Made by a program: the position numbers and the translations under genes
Assembly: GCA_029961685.1 (NCBI GenBank)
Contig: JARWKL010000012.1
Coordinates: forward strand, 18,027,227-18,091,226
From: Aristolochia californica
Taxonomy: Eukaryota; Streptophyta; Magnoliopsida; Piperales; Aristolochiaceae
Direction of reading: 5' to 3'
DNA: 64,000 nt
In this document: in pieces, positions 38,001 to 43,060 of the stretch
How positions within the stretch are numbered: the stretch's first letter is position 1
Layout: each line of letters starts with the position of its first letter
The notes under the pieces: generated by a model
Databases searched by the model: none
What the model saw: only the letters and a program-made list of their open reading frames with translations
Told to the model about the DNA's origin: nothing

Positions 38001-40962
38001 AATCTGTCCTCTGGGGTATTCCGAATTATTTCCTGTCACTCATACCTAGCCTTCCACTGTTGTTTCTCATATGGAGAAAATTCAGAGGAAGTTTATATGG
38101 TGAGGTGCAGAAGACAAATTCAGATAGTCTCTATATGTTTGAACATTGTATGCCTAAGTAAAGCAGCAGTAGGTCTGGGCATAAGGAAGATCAAGTTGGC
38201 TCGTCAATCTATTCTGTCCAAATGGCTTTCCTATATTAAGACCGAAAGGACTTCTTTGTGGAGAAGGGTTATCTGTTGTAAATACTATTACAAGGATTCC
38301 TTATGGTTCCCTTCTGATTCAGGCACTTATTGTTATTCCTTTCTTTGGAAAGAAAACTGCAGGCATAAGCAGGTTTTCCAGTAGCATTTTCGCTTTCATG
38401 TTCACAGTAAAGCCATGGTAAAATTTTGGACAGACACTTGGCAGGGCATGTCTTCTTTTAGTTCAGATTTCCCTTGGCTGTGCAATCTCATTCAAGATAA
38501 GGAAATCTCAGTATAAAGATCAGTGGTGGAGAGATCAAACCCCATCAGTTGGATTTTCTGGTTGCAGCCCTTTAGATTCTGAAATTTTCAAGTTATCTCA
38601 GCCTTTACAAAGTCTTGAAGCTCGTTTTATTACTGGTGTTAGATCTGATATGCAAAGATGGAGTCTGGAGTCCTCAGGCATCATCTCTACATCTTGTTTA
38701 TATTACTTCCTAGCCCAAGGCAGTACTGACATCAGGTACTTGAAAGTTCATACGTATGGAAGATTAAGAGTCCACCAAAAGTCAATTACTTTATTTTGTC
38801 TGCAGCCCATGGAAATTTTTTGACCTGTGATGAACTGAAAAAATGAAGACATGTGTTAATAAACAATTTACAAATTTTGTGGGGTAGTAGAGGAATCGGC
38901 CAATCATGTCTTTGTGCATTGCCCTTTTAGAAGGCAGGTTTGGAGTTACATATGTCGAAAGTTTGGGGTTTCACTATGATTTCCTTTTTCTATAGCAGAT
39001 TTTCTTTCTCAATTCTACACAGCTCCTTTTCCAAAGGAAGGGCATCAGTTCTGGCAGCTCACAGTAGCAGCTCTCCAATGGGGATTGTGGAAGGACAAAT
39101 TTCAGAACTTCTGTGGGCAACAGCTGAAGGTATTATTGAGCAGACTGACCACCTTACTCCTTCCTGGCCTTTCTCTTTTGGGCTTTTTTTCAGCATATCC
39201 AAGGACAGGAATTGGTTTGACTTGTCTAGCTCATGGCTCTCCTTCAAGAGCTTTAATATCATGACCTCCTCCACCAGCTGGCCATTAAAAGTTTAACTTC
39301 GATGGAAGCTCACTAGGTAACCCTGGGGTGGCAGGTATTGGAGGGTTATCAAAGATCATAGTGATGTCATCAAATTGCTTTTCCCAGGACCTATTTGTAG
39401 GAGTGATGTCCGTCCTGCAGAGAGTTCTGCTTTTCTTCAAGGTATCAGACTATCTGTTCAACATTTTACAGCTCCTTTATTAGTGGAAAGTGATTCCTCT
39501 ATTGTTATATCCTGGCTTACTGGTGCTTCTATCCCAGCATGGCACCATCGGCATGATGAGATTCAACAACCATTGGCTAACTTTCACATTTTGTATCACC
39601 ATGTTCCACAGTCTGCAAATTCTTTGGCTGATGGTCTTGCAAAGTCTGATGTATCCAGAAATTGTATCTTTGTTGGGGACTTTGTCCCCCCCTAGGGCCT
39701 GAGGCTTCCTCTCCCCTTTGATGAAGATATTCTATAATAAAATCTCGCCATTGTAGAAAAAGTTAATCCAAATCTGAATTACTACCCTCTGAATTAGGGT
39801 AAAGTGTTGCTTAGCTGACCCCTTTGCTGCCAAACATGGTCCAACTAGGAACAAGAACAGGGGATTCTTTTGTTCATAAATGCAGTTTTTTCCACCTCAA
39901 TGTAGAAAATTCTTTAGCCATCGGTCACAGCATATGGATAATTTCATACACCTATTTCTCTTACTACCTGTTCATAAACTACCTAACGGAGGGTTAGAAA
40001 GTGAAAGTTCATTAAAAAGTAATCAACTTTTTCCTAAAGGATGTGGTTTTTCCACTAATGCGTATAAATGGAAAGTGGAAGAGAAATGGTGGGGGCCCAT
40101 AATAACATTTCCTTTTAGATCTAAGGGAGATGAAAGATGAATAGCCACCCTTTCTGATTCACAAGTGAGAGAATACCAATCTAATGGAATTTCACTCTCT
40201 CCAAACTTCACAGAATATTAACACATTTTAGACACATTCTATAGAGAATTCACTCACTCCCAAAATTCCCTAAGTACTAAAAAGGCCCAAGAAGCATATG
40301 CTACCATGGAGCAAATAAAAACATCCAAAAGAAGCAGAAGAGTACTTCTTGGACCCCAAAAAAGAAACATTCGATGATAAAACCTATAGCCACCGCAGCT
40401 CCATGTCAAGAACTCAATGTTCATTACAAAACGTAAAGAAATTCAAACCAACAAGATACCAAAACCAGAGAAAAGAACATAGAAATAAAGAATGGAGAGA
40501 GACAAAAACCTATACGATGCTACGTTAAACCCATAAAAACGATACCTCTTTCAATCTGTCGTAAAATGCACTAAACACGTTGGTCCCACTTGATGTCTGC
40601 CCTCCCAGAGCCGCAATTTCATCTTTCCGAGCATTATCTTTGTCTTCGTATACCTCAACCTGAACATGAACCTCGGAGATAAATTAAAAATAAAAATAAT
40701 TGACTAAAACAAACTAAATAAATAAACCCATCAACAAATCTTTAAAAGACGTGAAATCAACAACGAACACAGAGAAGGAGAGACTGACGAGTTTATCTGT
40801 AGTGTTTATAATGGAATCAATCATGTTCCGAACGCGATGGTTTTGGAACAGCCGCTCGCGGTTGGCCGCCGGCTCCCGTTGGAGATCTTTCACGATGAGC
40901 CGCTCTAGCCGCTCCACTTCCTCGTGAGCCGACCGCGCCACTTCGAGAATGGTGGAAGACAT
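2012..40962 (-). CDS. SF3A3: Splicing factor SF3a60 (SF3A3/PRP9 family), 5' seven exons of a gene exceeding 39 kb
   Basis: The product is the 60-kDa subunit of SF3a, a part of U2 snRNP needed for branch-site recognition in the nucleus. Seven exons were read on the minus strand: 40789-40962, 40546-40659, 27843-27947, 14553-14695, 14327-14423, 4041-4205 and 2012-2083. They join without frameshift or stop into 290 residues. All borders are GT/AG; every junction is phase 0 except exon 4/5, which splits an Arg codon. Residues 1-131 correspond to the N-terminal region of the family and residues 255-290 to its SAP-like segment. The family is about 500 residues long, so the C-terminal third with the C2H2-type zinc finger must lie left of the window. 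The introns are 129 bp, 12.6 kb, 13.1 kb, 129 bp, 10.1 kb, 2.0 kb and more than 2 kb. Identification rests on remembered family sequence (Arabidopsis ATROPOS, human SF3A3), not on a search. Confidence 0.93.
2735..3330 (+). mobile_element. Degenerate LINE RNase H relic, split by a SINE
   Basis: Frame fragments read NFDGSSKA, then STEAKVQTALQGLI, and ANALADSLAKAGTILQHPVV, which follow the RNase H order of the other LINEs. It resumes after the SINE at about 3294 (NVAKFES). There are many stops and frameshifts and no poly-A, so this is an old copy in intron 6. Confidence 0.65.
3121..3286 (+). mobile_element. tRNA-derived SINE with two promoter units
   Basis: Two related units each hold a pol III A-box-like and B-box-like motif: TTGCCTCAATGATC with GGGTTCAAGC (about 3142-3194), and TTGGCTCAGTGGTC with GGTTCAAGTG (about 3196-3249). 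A short unrelated tail ends in poly-A at about 3276-3287. AATGTAGC at 3113-3120 recurs right after the poly-A, an imperfect target duplication. The spacing and boxes fit plant tRNA SINEs; the head-to-tail dimer is unusual. Confidence 0.65.
3772..3885 (-). mobile_element. 3' end of another LINE or retroposed sequence
   Basis: On the minus strand this reads as a 3' untranslated end with TGTGCTTTTCAATAAAGCTC, a GAA-rich run and an A-rich tail at 3781-3787. No coding part is recognisable. The form fits a 5'-truncated LINE of a different family; a retroposed transcript is possible. Confidence 0.35.
4041..4205 (-). CDS. SF3A3: SF3a60 exon 6 (residues 212-266)
   Basis: This 165-base exon follows a GTTGCAG acceptor and ends at KLKE before GTGGAT. 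It encodes FEEQWAEGRVHGWENKG and then IDLDYFSSVEELMSVGSEKL. The last part starts the SAP-like segment that continues in exon 7. The reading frame runs on past the donor, but the added residues (VDFFFLNYFY) are not family-like, so the splice site is preferred over read-through. Confidence 0.93.
4206..4684. other. Intron 5 sequence without recognised features
   Basis: This is the AT-rich stretch just upstream of exon 6 on the gene strand. I see no exon, LINE or LTR signature. Confidence 0.5.
4685..7600 (-). mobile_element. LINE (L1-like), 3'-truncated, with ORF1 relic, partial endonuclease and reverse transcriptase
   Basis: Minus-strand order: ORF1-like sequence (7400-6470), the endonuclease motif GDFNTTRFF at about 6431, the linker, then reverse transcriptase blocks PTDCAPGPDGFKGDF (about 5650), GITFKSLGATFI, CAFLH, LKIDLEKAFGHVNW (about 5180) and QFAYDTIFFGEGT (about 4860). 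The catalytic FADD motif reads FAYD, so it is inactive. The N-terminal endonuclease appears deleted, because ORF1-like sequence runs straight into GDFN. The element stops after the RT core with no 3' end. A separate LINE tail sits at 5368-5503. A G16 run (7512-7527, C on the sense strand) lies in the ORF1 part, and a (TG)n tract at about 6943-6966. Confidence 0.8.
5368..5503 (-). mobile_element. Severely 5'-truncated LINE tail nested in the LINE at 4685-7600
   Basis: The minus strand reads NWLSLEPPCNLLLFGKASPL, the end of a LINE RNase H ORF, then AATACAATTCAGCATCATTTC and an A-rich tail (T-rich on +, 5371-5389). It splits the host RT between ATFITFI and KSNSEHPRDYHPISL, which are contiguous in related elements. 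Confidence 0.75.
7605..7856 (+). mobile_element. LINE RNase H fragment
   Basis: An open frame reads LDFDGSALGCSGPARAGGIF, then SYAGPVGTTDSNPAEVSALL and LLIEGDSKTVIS, covering the first two-thirds of a LINE RNase H with its Asp and Glu positions. It stops abruptly at 7856 without the C-terminal AD motif. The sequence is close to the antisense RNase H at 23635-24126. Confidence 0.78.
7849..8357 (-). other. Unclassified open frames, perhaps a gag/ORF1-type region
   Basis: Two overlapping minus frames (8357-8103 and 8136-7849) read continuously in sense: HPLAEAWALIDLQRYVKQRT then FRSVASIFSFLRTSNDIRIT and ITTFVNLFGRVIADRMAERQ. The composition is less AT-rich than the flanks and looks protein-coding. 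I do not recognise the family. It lies between two LINE pieces and could be the 5' ORF of another retroelement or a captured gene fragment. Confidence 0.35.
8824..10472 (-). mobile_element. 5'-truncated LINE nested in the LINE at 8525-13029
   Basis: The minus strand begins in the RT thumb (VSWKPMVAFRLRRLGDRWIT, about 10440), continues with LRRVLTDEEAISIFGLIDSL, FFLWSARRNKILIADNFIRR and CPF, then RNase H LNFDGNAFGNLGLAGFGGVI (about 9200) and a 3' end with poly-T at 8826-8834 on +. The host RT resumes at about 10473 (SNMLKVDL), matching the block expected after PYKVIAHHL. A 179-bp tandem duplication lies at about 9244-9601. It belongs to the same subfamily as 60190-61885. Confidence 0.85.
9244..9601 (-). 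repeat. 179-bp tandem duplication within the nested LINE
   Basis: The block starting AACTCGGTAGGGGGTAGAGG at 9244 recurs at 9423 with about 10% differences. It covers the end of the region before RNase H and the first residues of RNase H. The divergence shows the duplication is old, or arose by recombination between two diverged copies. Confidence 0.85.
10551..10587 (+). mobile_element. Ultra-short LINE tail insertion inside LINE RT
   Basis: CTCATTTCAC followed by about 21 A and GAAAAC lies between GAAGAACCATTC (10539-10550) and GAAGAAACATTC (10588-10599), a 12-bp duplication with one mismatch. Removing the insert and one copy makes the host RT read KGRTILDSAM, the exact conserved block, which proves insertion. 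Confidence 0.85.
13030..13500. other. Intron 5 sequence, no recognised feature
   Basis: This follows the LINE poly-A. It is AT-rich and no exon or transposon signature is visible. Confidence 0.45.
13500..13700 (+). mobile_element. LINE endonuclease fragment
   Basis: The plus strand reads VDIPLSGAIDLANGQSH and LTNSKLDKHFVTLDWFDLYS, equivalent to the PLSG..TW.NGQ..LSKLDRFL block of LINE endonucleases. It is short and truncated on both sides. Confidence 0.6.
13701..14326. other. Intron 5 sequence next to exon 5, no recognised feature
   Basis: No exon or mobile-element signature is visible on either strand. Confidence 0.45.
14327..14423 (-). CDS. SF3A3: SF3a60 exon 5 (residues 179-211)
   Basis: This 97-base exon follows a TTTCTGCAG acceptor. 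Its first base completes the split Arg codon, then it reads QYREYLDHLLEYLVSFFQKT and EPLQDVHRMFSK before a GTATTA donor. It matches the conserved YLxxFFQRTEPLQDL block. The family usually has an Asp after the Gln-Asp pair; here it reads DVHRM, a mild change. Intron 4 upstream is 129 bp. Confidence 0.92.
14553..14695 (-). CDS. SF3A3: SF3a60 exon 4 (residues 132-179)
   Basis: This 143-base exon follows a TTTTTTTAG acceptor and encodes EAFGRYLDLHELYNEYINSK, then GEPIEYSAFLDVF, ending in NLKFS plus two bases of an Arg codon before GTCAGC. The GRYLDLHELYN block is very highly conserved from yeast PRP9 relatives to plants. It is not an open reading frame starting with Met, so simple ORF calling misses it. 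Confidence 0.93.
14696..15240. other. Intron 3 sequence next to exon 4, holding one ultra-short LINE tail
   Basis: This is an AT-rich stretch. Apart from the duplication and T-run at 14992-15043, I see no feature. Confidence 0.5.
15011..15024 (-). mobile_element. Ultra-short (14-bp) LINE tail insertion
   Basis: Eight T plus GAAACG (minus strand CGTTTC plus poly-A) lies between TATAGGTAAGGATATCACT (14992-15010) and TATAGGCAAGGATATCACT (15025-15043), a 19-bp duplication with one mismatch. A related sequence around GGGGACTCC recurs just after, so part of the pattern could come from a local tandem duplication. Confidence 0.65.
16554..16945 (+). mobile_element. Solo LTR, 392 bp
   Basis: The perfect 5-bp duplication CCTCC flanks it (16549-16553, 16946-16950). 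It begins TATTAAGTTGTGGAG (TG mutated to TA) and ends CCTAACA. It is related along its length to the inverted LTR at 23063-23560, but lacks that copy's GC-rich insert of about 105 bp. No internal retrotransposon sequence lies beside it, so it is a recombination product. It sits within the LINE of 15240-21555. Confidence 0.88.
17512..17956. mobile_element. Non-autonomous hAT-like element, 445 bp
   Basis: The left end TAGGCTTGGCATCGGGTTGG and the right end (reverse complement TAGGGGTGGGCACGGGTT) are imperfect terminal inverted repeats of the TAGGGGTGGGCA type common to plant hAT miniature elements. The flanks CTCACAGG (17504-17511) and CTCGCGG (17957 on) fit a decayed 8-bp duplication. Removing the element restores the LINE endonuclease frame (LTG-V). 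The interior is rich in AACCCGACCC and CAGGGA motifs and codes for nothing. Confidence 0.75.
21556..22199. other. Sequence between LINEs, possibly the 5' UTR of the next LINE
   Basis: I see no coding signature. Position and composition (GA-rich, less AT) would fit the 5' leader of the ORF1 that follows at 22200. Confidence 0.35.
22200..23579 (+). mobile_element. LINE ORF1 fragment (DUF4283-type), split by a solo LTR
   Basis: Frame pieces read RRISRIVSIFDCNPCCNG, SFLGRFEWLVHFRSADDKSM, LSPLTSTFGQWIHVWGLPTN, the RRM-like DUF4283 signature of plant LINE ORF1 (R.S.F.V..LP.D..W.RVWGLP). It is frameshifted. It continues past the solo LTR to 23579, where an antisense LINE tail abuts. ORF1 of this class binds the element's RNA. 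Confidence 0.65.
23063..23560 (-). mobile_element. Solo LTR, 498 bp, same family as 16554-16945
   Basis: On the minus strand it runs from TGTTAAGTTGTGGAG to GAATTTCTAACA. It is flanked by ATAAT (23058-23062) and ATAAC (23561-23565), a 5-bp duplication with one mismatch. Compared with the other copy it holds an extra GC-rich block at about 23422-23520, including the hairpin TTCGGGGGCGCTGCCCCCGA. Promoter-like TTTATAT lies at about 23339. Confidence 0.85.
23580..24372 (-). mobile_element. 5'-truncated LINE with intact-looking RNase H frame
   Basis: The minus frame 24126-23635 reads LNFDGSAVGCPGPAGVGGVF, NTAEVSTLLFGFQIF, IVEGDSKMVISWC, NSLADKLAKFGTS without a stop, covering all RNase H motifs. 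The zinc-knuckle-like region lies at 24126-24370. The tail has poly-T on + at 23581-23590. It is inserted tail-on against the LINE ORF1 fragment, and its 5' end abuts the next, oppositely oriented LINE. Confidence 0.82.
24380..26191 (+). mobile_element. LINE 3' half: RT thumb to poly-A
   Basis: On + it starts in the thumb (VRLLSNAGRLTLPSSC, MRWFLWRGLDDTFRYHLVNW), continues with LRRGLNEDEASDVCRLLFDL, KFLAPHKIRFFIWATCLNKI, LLLHCPYSW, then RNase H in the long frame 25300-26133 (LNFDGNTLDNPSARSFGGIF, NSTSAEVFALLQGLIIF), with 3' end decay and poly-A at 26181-26191. It is possibly the 3' part of the LINE whose ORF1 is at 22200-23579, separated by the nested antisense LINE. Confidence 0.83.
26200..27345 (+). 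mobile_element. Degenerate LINE RT fragment of a second family
   Basis: Plus blocks: ARKALDKETCFPPSPSK-like RQG..SP.LF, IQFADDTICYSNG with intact FADD (about 26560), FGSNLDNNAVSSIASFLGIG (about 26715) and WQFGNDRDNTWKSIICLWKS (about 26920). The AAxLG...PxxYLGxP block differs from the main LINE family here, so this is another lineage. It has many stops. Confidence 0.6.
27403..27606 (+). mobile_element. 5'-truncated LINE insertion with 18-bp target duplication
   Basis: AACAACTTGCAAAGTGTG at 27385-27402 recurs with one change at 27607-27624. The 204-bp insert holds the last part of a LINE RNase H (NSFVDKLAKFGTSQQSLIVW), its 3' UTR (AATTCAGTATCATTT) and poly-A. The duplication marks a clean target-primed insertion. 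Confidence 0.87.
27843..27947 (-). CDS. SF3A3: SF3a60 exon 3 (residues 97-131)
   Basis: This 105-base exon lies between a TTTTTGCAG acceptor and a GTCGGC donor, with phase 0 on both sides. It encodes IREYHRRHPVARVVDLAEEY and ends in RVEFSGE. The REYHRRHP and EF/AFSGE blocks are hallmarks of the family. The exon stands alone between two introns of more than 12 kb each. Confidence 0.93.
28030..28409. repeat. 190-bp tandem duplication in intron 2 near exon 3
   Basis: Two adjacent copies (about 28030-28219 and 28220-28409) differ at only a handful of positions; the block with CTCCCACTTCTACTGCTTTT recurs 190 bp later. The near-identity points to a recent duplication. It encodes nothing I recognise and starts about 85 bp upstream of exon 3 on the gene strand. 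Confidence 0.9.
28603..28830. mobile_element. hAT-like miniature element relic
   Basis: It begins TAGAGGTGTCACCGAGCC, followed by GAGCTCGGGCCAAGCTCGAA-type sequence, a common pattern of plant hAT miniature elements. No opposite end or target duplication is visible, so it is truncated. Confidence 0.4.
28845..29168 (+). other. Unclassified 108-residue open frame
   Basis: The frame reads PKSGKYLDPKSFIPQIEKES, HFLRVAEWAPCTISKTAPIW and EALNNLITPLEFDDDNMLFN. It is codon-like, with charged and aromatic residues placed as in a globular protein. I do not recognise it. It may be a captured exon or part of an unknown element. It is on the strand opposite to the SF3a60 gene, inside intron 2. Confidence 0.35.
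29329..29352 (+). mobile_element. Ultra-short LINE tail insertion with 27-bp target duplication
   Basis: GTCAATCTTTTC plus 12 A sits between two 27-bp copies (29302-29328 and 29353-29379) that start AGATGAAATCCCTC and match at 25 positions. The TTTTC-poly-A end equals that of nearby LINEs. Confidence 0.8.
29380..29692. other. Intron 2 sequence, no recognised feature
   Basis: Apart from the target duplication at 29682-29692 I see no signature in this stretch. Confidence 0.4.
29693..29940 (+). mobile_element. Short LINE copy with internal deletion, flanked by a target duplication
   Basis: AAGTTATAAAG at 29682-29692 recurs at 29941-29951. The insert reads the region just before RNase H (VPLRTNWYAIAQMFG), then jumps directly to the RNase H C-terminus (ANSVAGSCAKLRASLQSL), the 3' UTR ATAAAATCATAACTTTTTC and poly-A. 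About 400 bp of RNase H is missing inside the copy. Confidence 0.78.
30080..30918 (+). mobile_element. LINE endonuclease (5' part of an interrupted old LINE)
   Basis: The frame 30196-30666 reads SGVLLIWDSNFFDVMSSAVG, LIGGDFNVVRFPSERLSTSN and SGGLYTWLEGRRVPIWSQLD: APE-type endonuclease with the GDFN core. The linker follows to KLKFIEGKIKEWAKSN, where the full-length LINE is inserted. The matching continuation is at 37759. An in-frame stop occurs at 30664. Confidence 0.75.
32649..32693 (+). repeat. (CCCCA)n and poly-C24 tract between LINE ORF1 and ORF2
   Basis: CCCCA units grade into 24 uninterrupted C at 32670-32693, directly before the first endonuclease residues of ORF2. Other LINEs here carry C runs on the sense strand in the same general region (7512-7527 and 59952-59976). 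Confidence 0.85.
36290..36510 (-). repeat. Inverted RNase H segment inside the LINE at 30919-36860
   Basis: The minus strand here reads FYDICNLVSTLNCKWNYIPR, SANHLADAQAKLGVSLQHLV, the RNase H C-terminal third. The plus strand at 36575-36785 reads FYYIFNLISQLQCNWKYIPR and SANHLADTQAKLGISLQHLV. The two arms form an inverted repeat of about 210 bp. The insert interrupts the sense RNase H between TTVELSG and LFGLFNGLKLF. Confidence 0.85.
36861..37758 (+). mobile_element. 5'-truncated LINE
   Basis: It starts in the zinc-knuckle-like region (NRIGIQLCVSHNLPS, HIPSALWTKWNNQKF), then RNase H (GCPGPAGFGGVIHDDNSSLL, IIEGDPKVVIDWC, RSTNHLADYHAKRGSSLQHF), ending with AATAAAATTTCACACACTTC and poly-A at 37740-37758. 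It lies directly after the poly-A of the full-length LINE, in the same orientation. Confidence 0.83.
37759..39756 (+). mobile_element. Continuation of the interrupted old LINE: linker, thumb and RNase H
   Basis: It resumes with NVEPMSKRIP and AIHKAVRAEWLIIQTELI (endonuclease-RT linker), then jumps to FLIATRVLIKSVLWGIPNYF (thumb), so the RT core is deleted. A zinc-knuckle-like part (38880-39000) and RNase H follow (NFDGSSLGNPGVAGIGG; SSAFLQGIRLSVQHFTAPLL; SANSLADGLAKSDVS, to about 39700). The RNase H differs clearly from the main family. No poly-A remains; the end near 39756 is set by similarity. Confidence 0.7.
39757..40545. other. Intron 2 sequence next to exon 2, no recognised feature
   Basis: This is an A-rich stretch on + without exon, LTR or LINE signatures. 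Short open frames here have no coding character. Confidence 0.5.
40546..40659 (-). CDS. SF3A3: SF3a60 exon 2 (residues 59-96)
   Basis: This 114-base exon follows a CAG acceptor and ends at a GTATCG donor. It encodes VEVYEDKDNARKDEIAALGG, then a segment ending AFYDRLKE, which matches the conserved family block before EYHRRHP. Phase is 0 at both ends. The donor is weak: only the GTA positions fit the consensus, yet it must serve a 12.6-kb intron. Confidence 0.92.
40789..40962 (-). CDS. SF3A3: SF3a60 exon 1 (residues 1-58)
   Basis: The exon starts at the ATG at 40962 (context ACAATGTC) and opens with MSSTILEVARSAHEEVERLE, the typical start of plant SF3a60. It ends at ...NTTDKL before a GTCAGT donor. 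The segment is helical and rich in Glu and Arg. No in-frame ATG with family similarity lies upstream. The next exon is only 129 bp away. Confidence 0.93.
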
Positions 40963-41093
40963 TGTCTAACGGAGTGGAGGTCGCGTGTCCAAGGTTTGAT
41001 GGGATTACTCCTGCTGCTTTTTTCTCAGAGCCTACAGCTTAAGTTTTGGACGACTGAGGTGAAGTTCTCCAGGGTCCCTCGATAGTGCCTGAT
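40963..41093 (-). promoter_or_regulatory. 5' flank/5' UTR of SF3a60
   Basis: This is the only unique-looking DNA between the SF3a60 ATG and the hAT-like repeat. No TATA box is visible on the gene strand. Transcription probably starts here or within the repeat. The role is inferred from position only. Confidence 0.4.
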
Positions 41094-41792
41094 TAGGAGT
41101 GGGCATCGGGTCGGGTTTTACGGAAATACTTGACCCGAACTGAAAATTTTGGGTTTGGATTTTGGGTTTTACCCCGTGGGTCGGTCATGAACCGGTTTTT
41201 CCAAACCTGACTATTGGGATAAGATGGGGATATAAAATAGGGTAGGGATGAGTCAGGGATGGATTAGATGGGGATATAAAACAGGGTAGGGACGAATCAG
41301 GGATGGATCAGGCTTAAAAAGACAGTGTAGAGTTCGGGGATATAAAACAAGGTAGGGATGAGTCAACGCTGGATCAGGCTTACAAAGACGGTTTAGAGAC
41401 GGGATTTTCGAAACAATGATTGATTCCATTCTAGGGTAGTCCACAAACATTCTAGCCATAAGTGAGGAGATATAAAACAGGGTAGGGACGAATCAGGGAT
41501 GGATCATGCTTACAAAGACAGTGTAGAGACGGGATTTTCGGAACAATGATTGATTCCATTCTAGGGTAGTCCACAAACATTCTAGGCATAAGCGAGGAGA
41601 AATAAAATAGGGTAGGGACGAATCAGGGATGGATCAGGCTTACAAAGACAGTGTAGAGTTCGGGGATATAAAATAAGGTAGGGACGAGTCAAGGCTGGAT
41701 CAGGCTTACAAAGACGGTGTAGAGACGGGATTTTCGGGACAATGATTGATTCCATTCTAGGGTAGTCCACAAACATTCTAGGCATAACCGAG
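41094..41792. repeat. hAT-like end followed by an amplified tandem array upstream of SF3a60
   Basis: It begins TAGGAGTGGGCATCGGGTCG, the same end type as the element at 17512-17956, and shares the internal motif GGGGATATAAAA...GGTAGGGA. That internal part is amplified: the motif starts near 41226, 41270, 41336, 41466, 41596 and 41662, giving spacings of about 44, 66, 130, 130, 66 and a last 130-bp unit. The 130-bp units share GATTGATTCCATTCTAGGGT. No second terminal repeat is visible. It lies about 130 bp upstream of the SF3a60 start codon. Confidence 0.75.
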
Positions 41793-43060
41793 GAGACGGA
41801 CGTTTCTATTTTTCTTTTCATTTAACATTCGTCTCCTCTCCTTCCCTCTCTTATCCTCTACCAAAAAATAGAGTATATTAACCTTCTAAGTATTTTTGGA
41901 AATCCTACAAGTTGGCTAAAGAGATTCTTGCAAAGATTTGCCAAAGTTTATGTTTCCCTCCCTTTTGAATTCCAAAGACTTACCCTCTTCGTAAGTCCCA
42001 ACAAAACCCTCAACCTTACTACAATCCTAGTTCAAACTCTCTCCTATTATCATAGAAGAAATCCCAATAAAAACCCACCCCTATTTTTATAGAAGAAATT
42101 GAAATTCCACTAAAAGATAACCCCTTTTCATAGCTCTCAACCTAAAGCCTTTTTTATAGAGTCATCACCAATTTAGAGGAGAAGAAATCAATAACCAAAT
42201 ACTGAATTGAAGCTTGAAGGGAATGGTTCAAAGTCCTCCAAAGATACTATTTCTTTTAGAAACCTACAGTCCTCTAGAGATACCTTCAAACCTCACCTCA
42301 AAGATCGATTTGATCTCTTGCAAGGTGTGTGATTGGTTTTCTTCCCTTTTAAGCTTTATAGCTTTCATTTTTTTTTTTTTTGGTCTATTTAGCTGAGGTG
42401 GGGACCTCCTTTGTCCACCACAATGTATTGGGAGTGAAAATATAATACATTATTTGCTATGTGATTTTCTTTTTCTATTTAAAAAAAATACTTAATCTAA
42501 TATTAAGTGTTAGAAGGTGGAACCAAACCCACCATGCCCACACGAGGTGGCATGATGAGTCACCATATGAGGTAGCATGATGAGTCATCACACAAGGTGG
42601 AATCCTCATCACATAAGTTGGAAGATTTGACAATTTTCCTTGATTAATATAATTGATTGATCTTCCTTTGATTGATGTGATTTAGCTAATCATGATTGAT
42701 GTAATAAGGGATCCTAATTGATTGACGAATTTTCCTAAATATGTAATGGAAAGAGTATAGATAGGAGTCTTAGTTGAAGTCTTCAATCAAGCTCTCCTCT
42801 TCTCAAATTCGTGGAAGAATCTCTCTCCAAACCTAAAGTCTATTTTCTTCCCTTTCTCTTATCTCCTCTCTACTCGAGTTCTCTCTCTCTTTGTTTTTTT
42901 CTTCTATTTTCTCCCCCCTCTCTTCTCCTTCTCTCATCTTGCTCGAGGTTTAAGCATGGGATCATAAATTCAACATTAAAAAAGGTTTAAGAGTTTACAA
43001 ACTTTTTTCTTTACTTTTTAACAACAAATTTGCATTGTAGTAGTGGTGGTGCCACTTTCA
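41793..43060. other. AT-rich intergenic DNA, possible decayed LTR
   Basis: 42508-43023 begins TGTTAGAAGG and ends TTTAACA and has a CT-rich leader-like part (42830-42950) like a plant LTR transcription start. No primer-binding site, polypurine tract or target duplication supports it. Confidence 0.3.

Noticed and set aside
41226..41792. Regularly repeated motif as a possible CRISPR array
   Set aside because: Units are 44-130 bp, similar along their whole length, with no constant-repeat/variable-spacer pattern, and the DNA is plant nuclear.
42508..43023. TGTTAGAAGG...TTTAACA as a solo LTR
   Set aside because: No flanking duplication, primer site or second copy is visible; the TG..CA ends could be chance.
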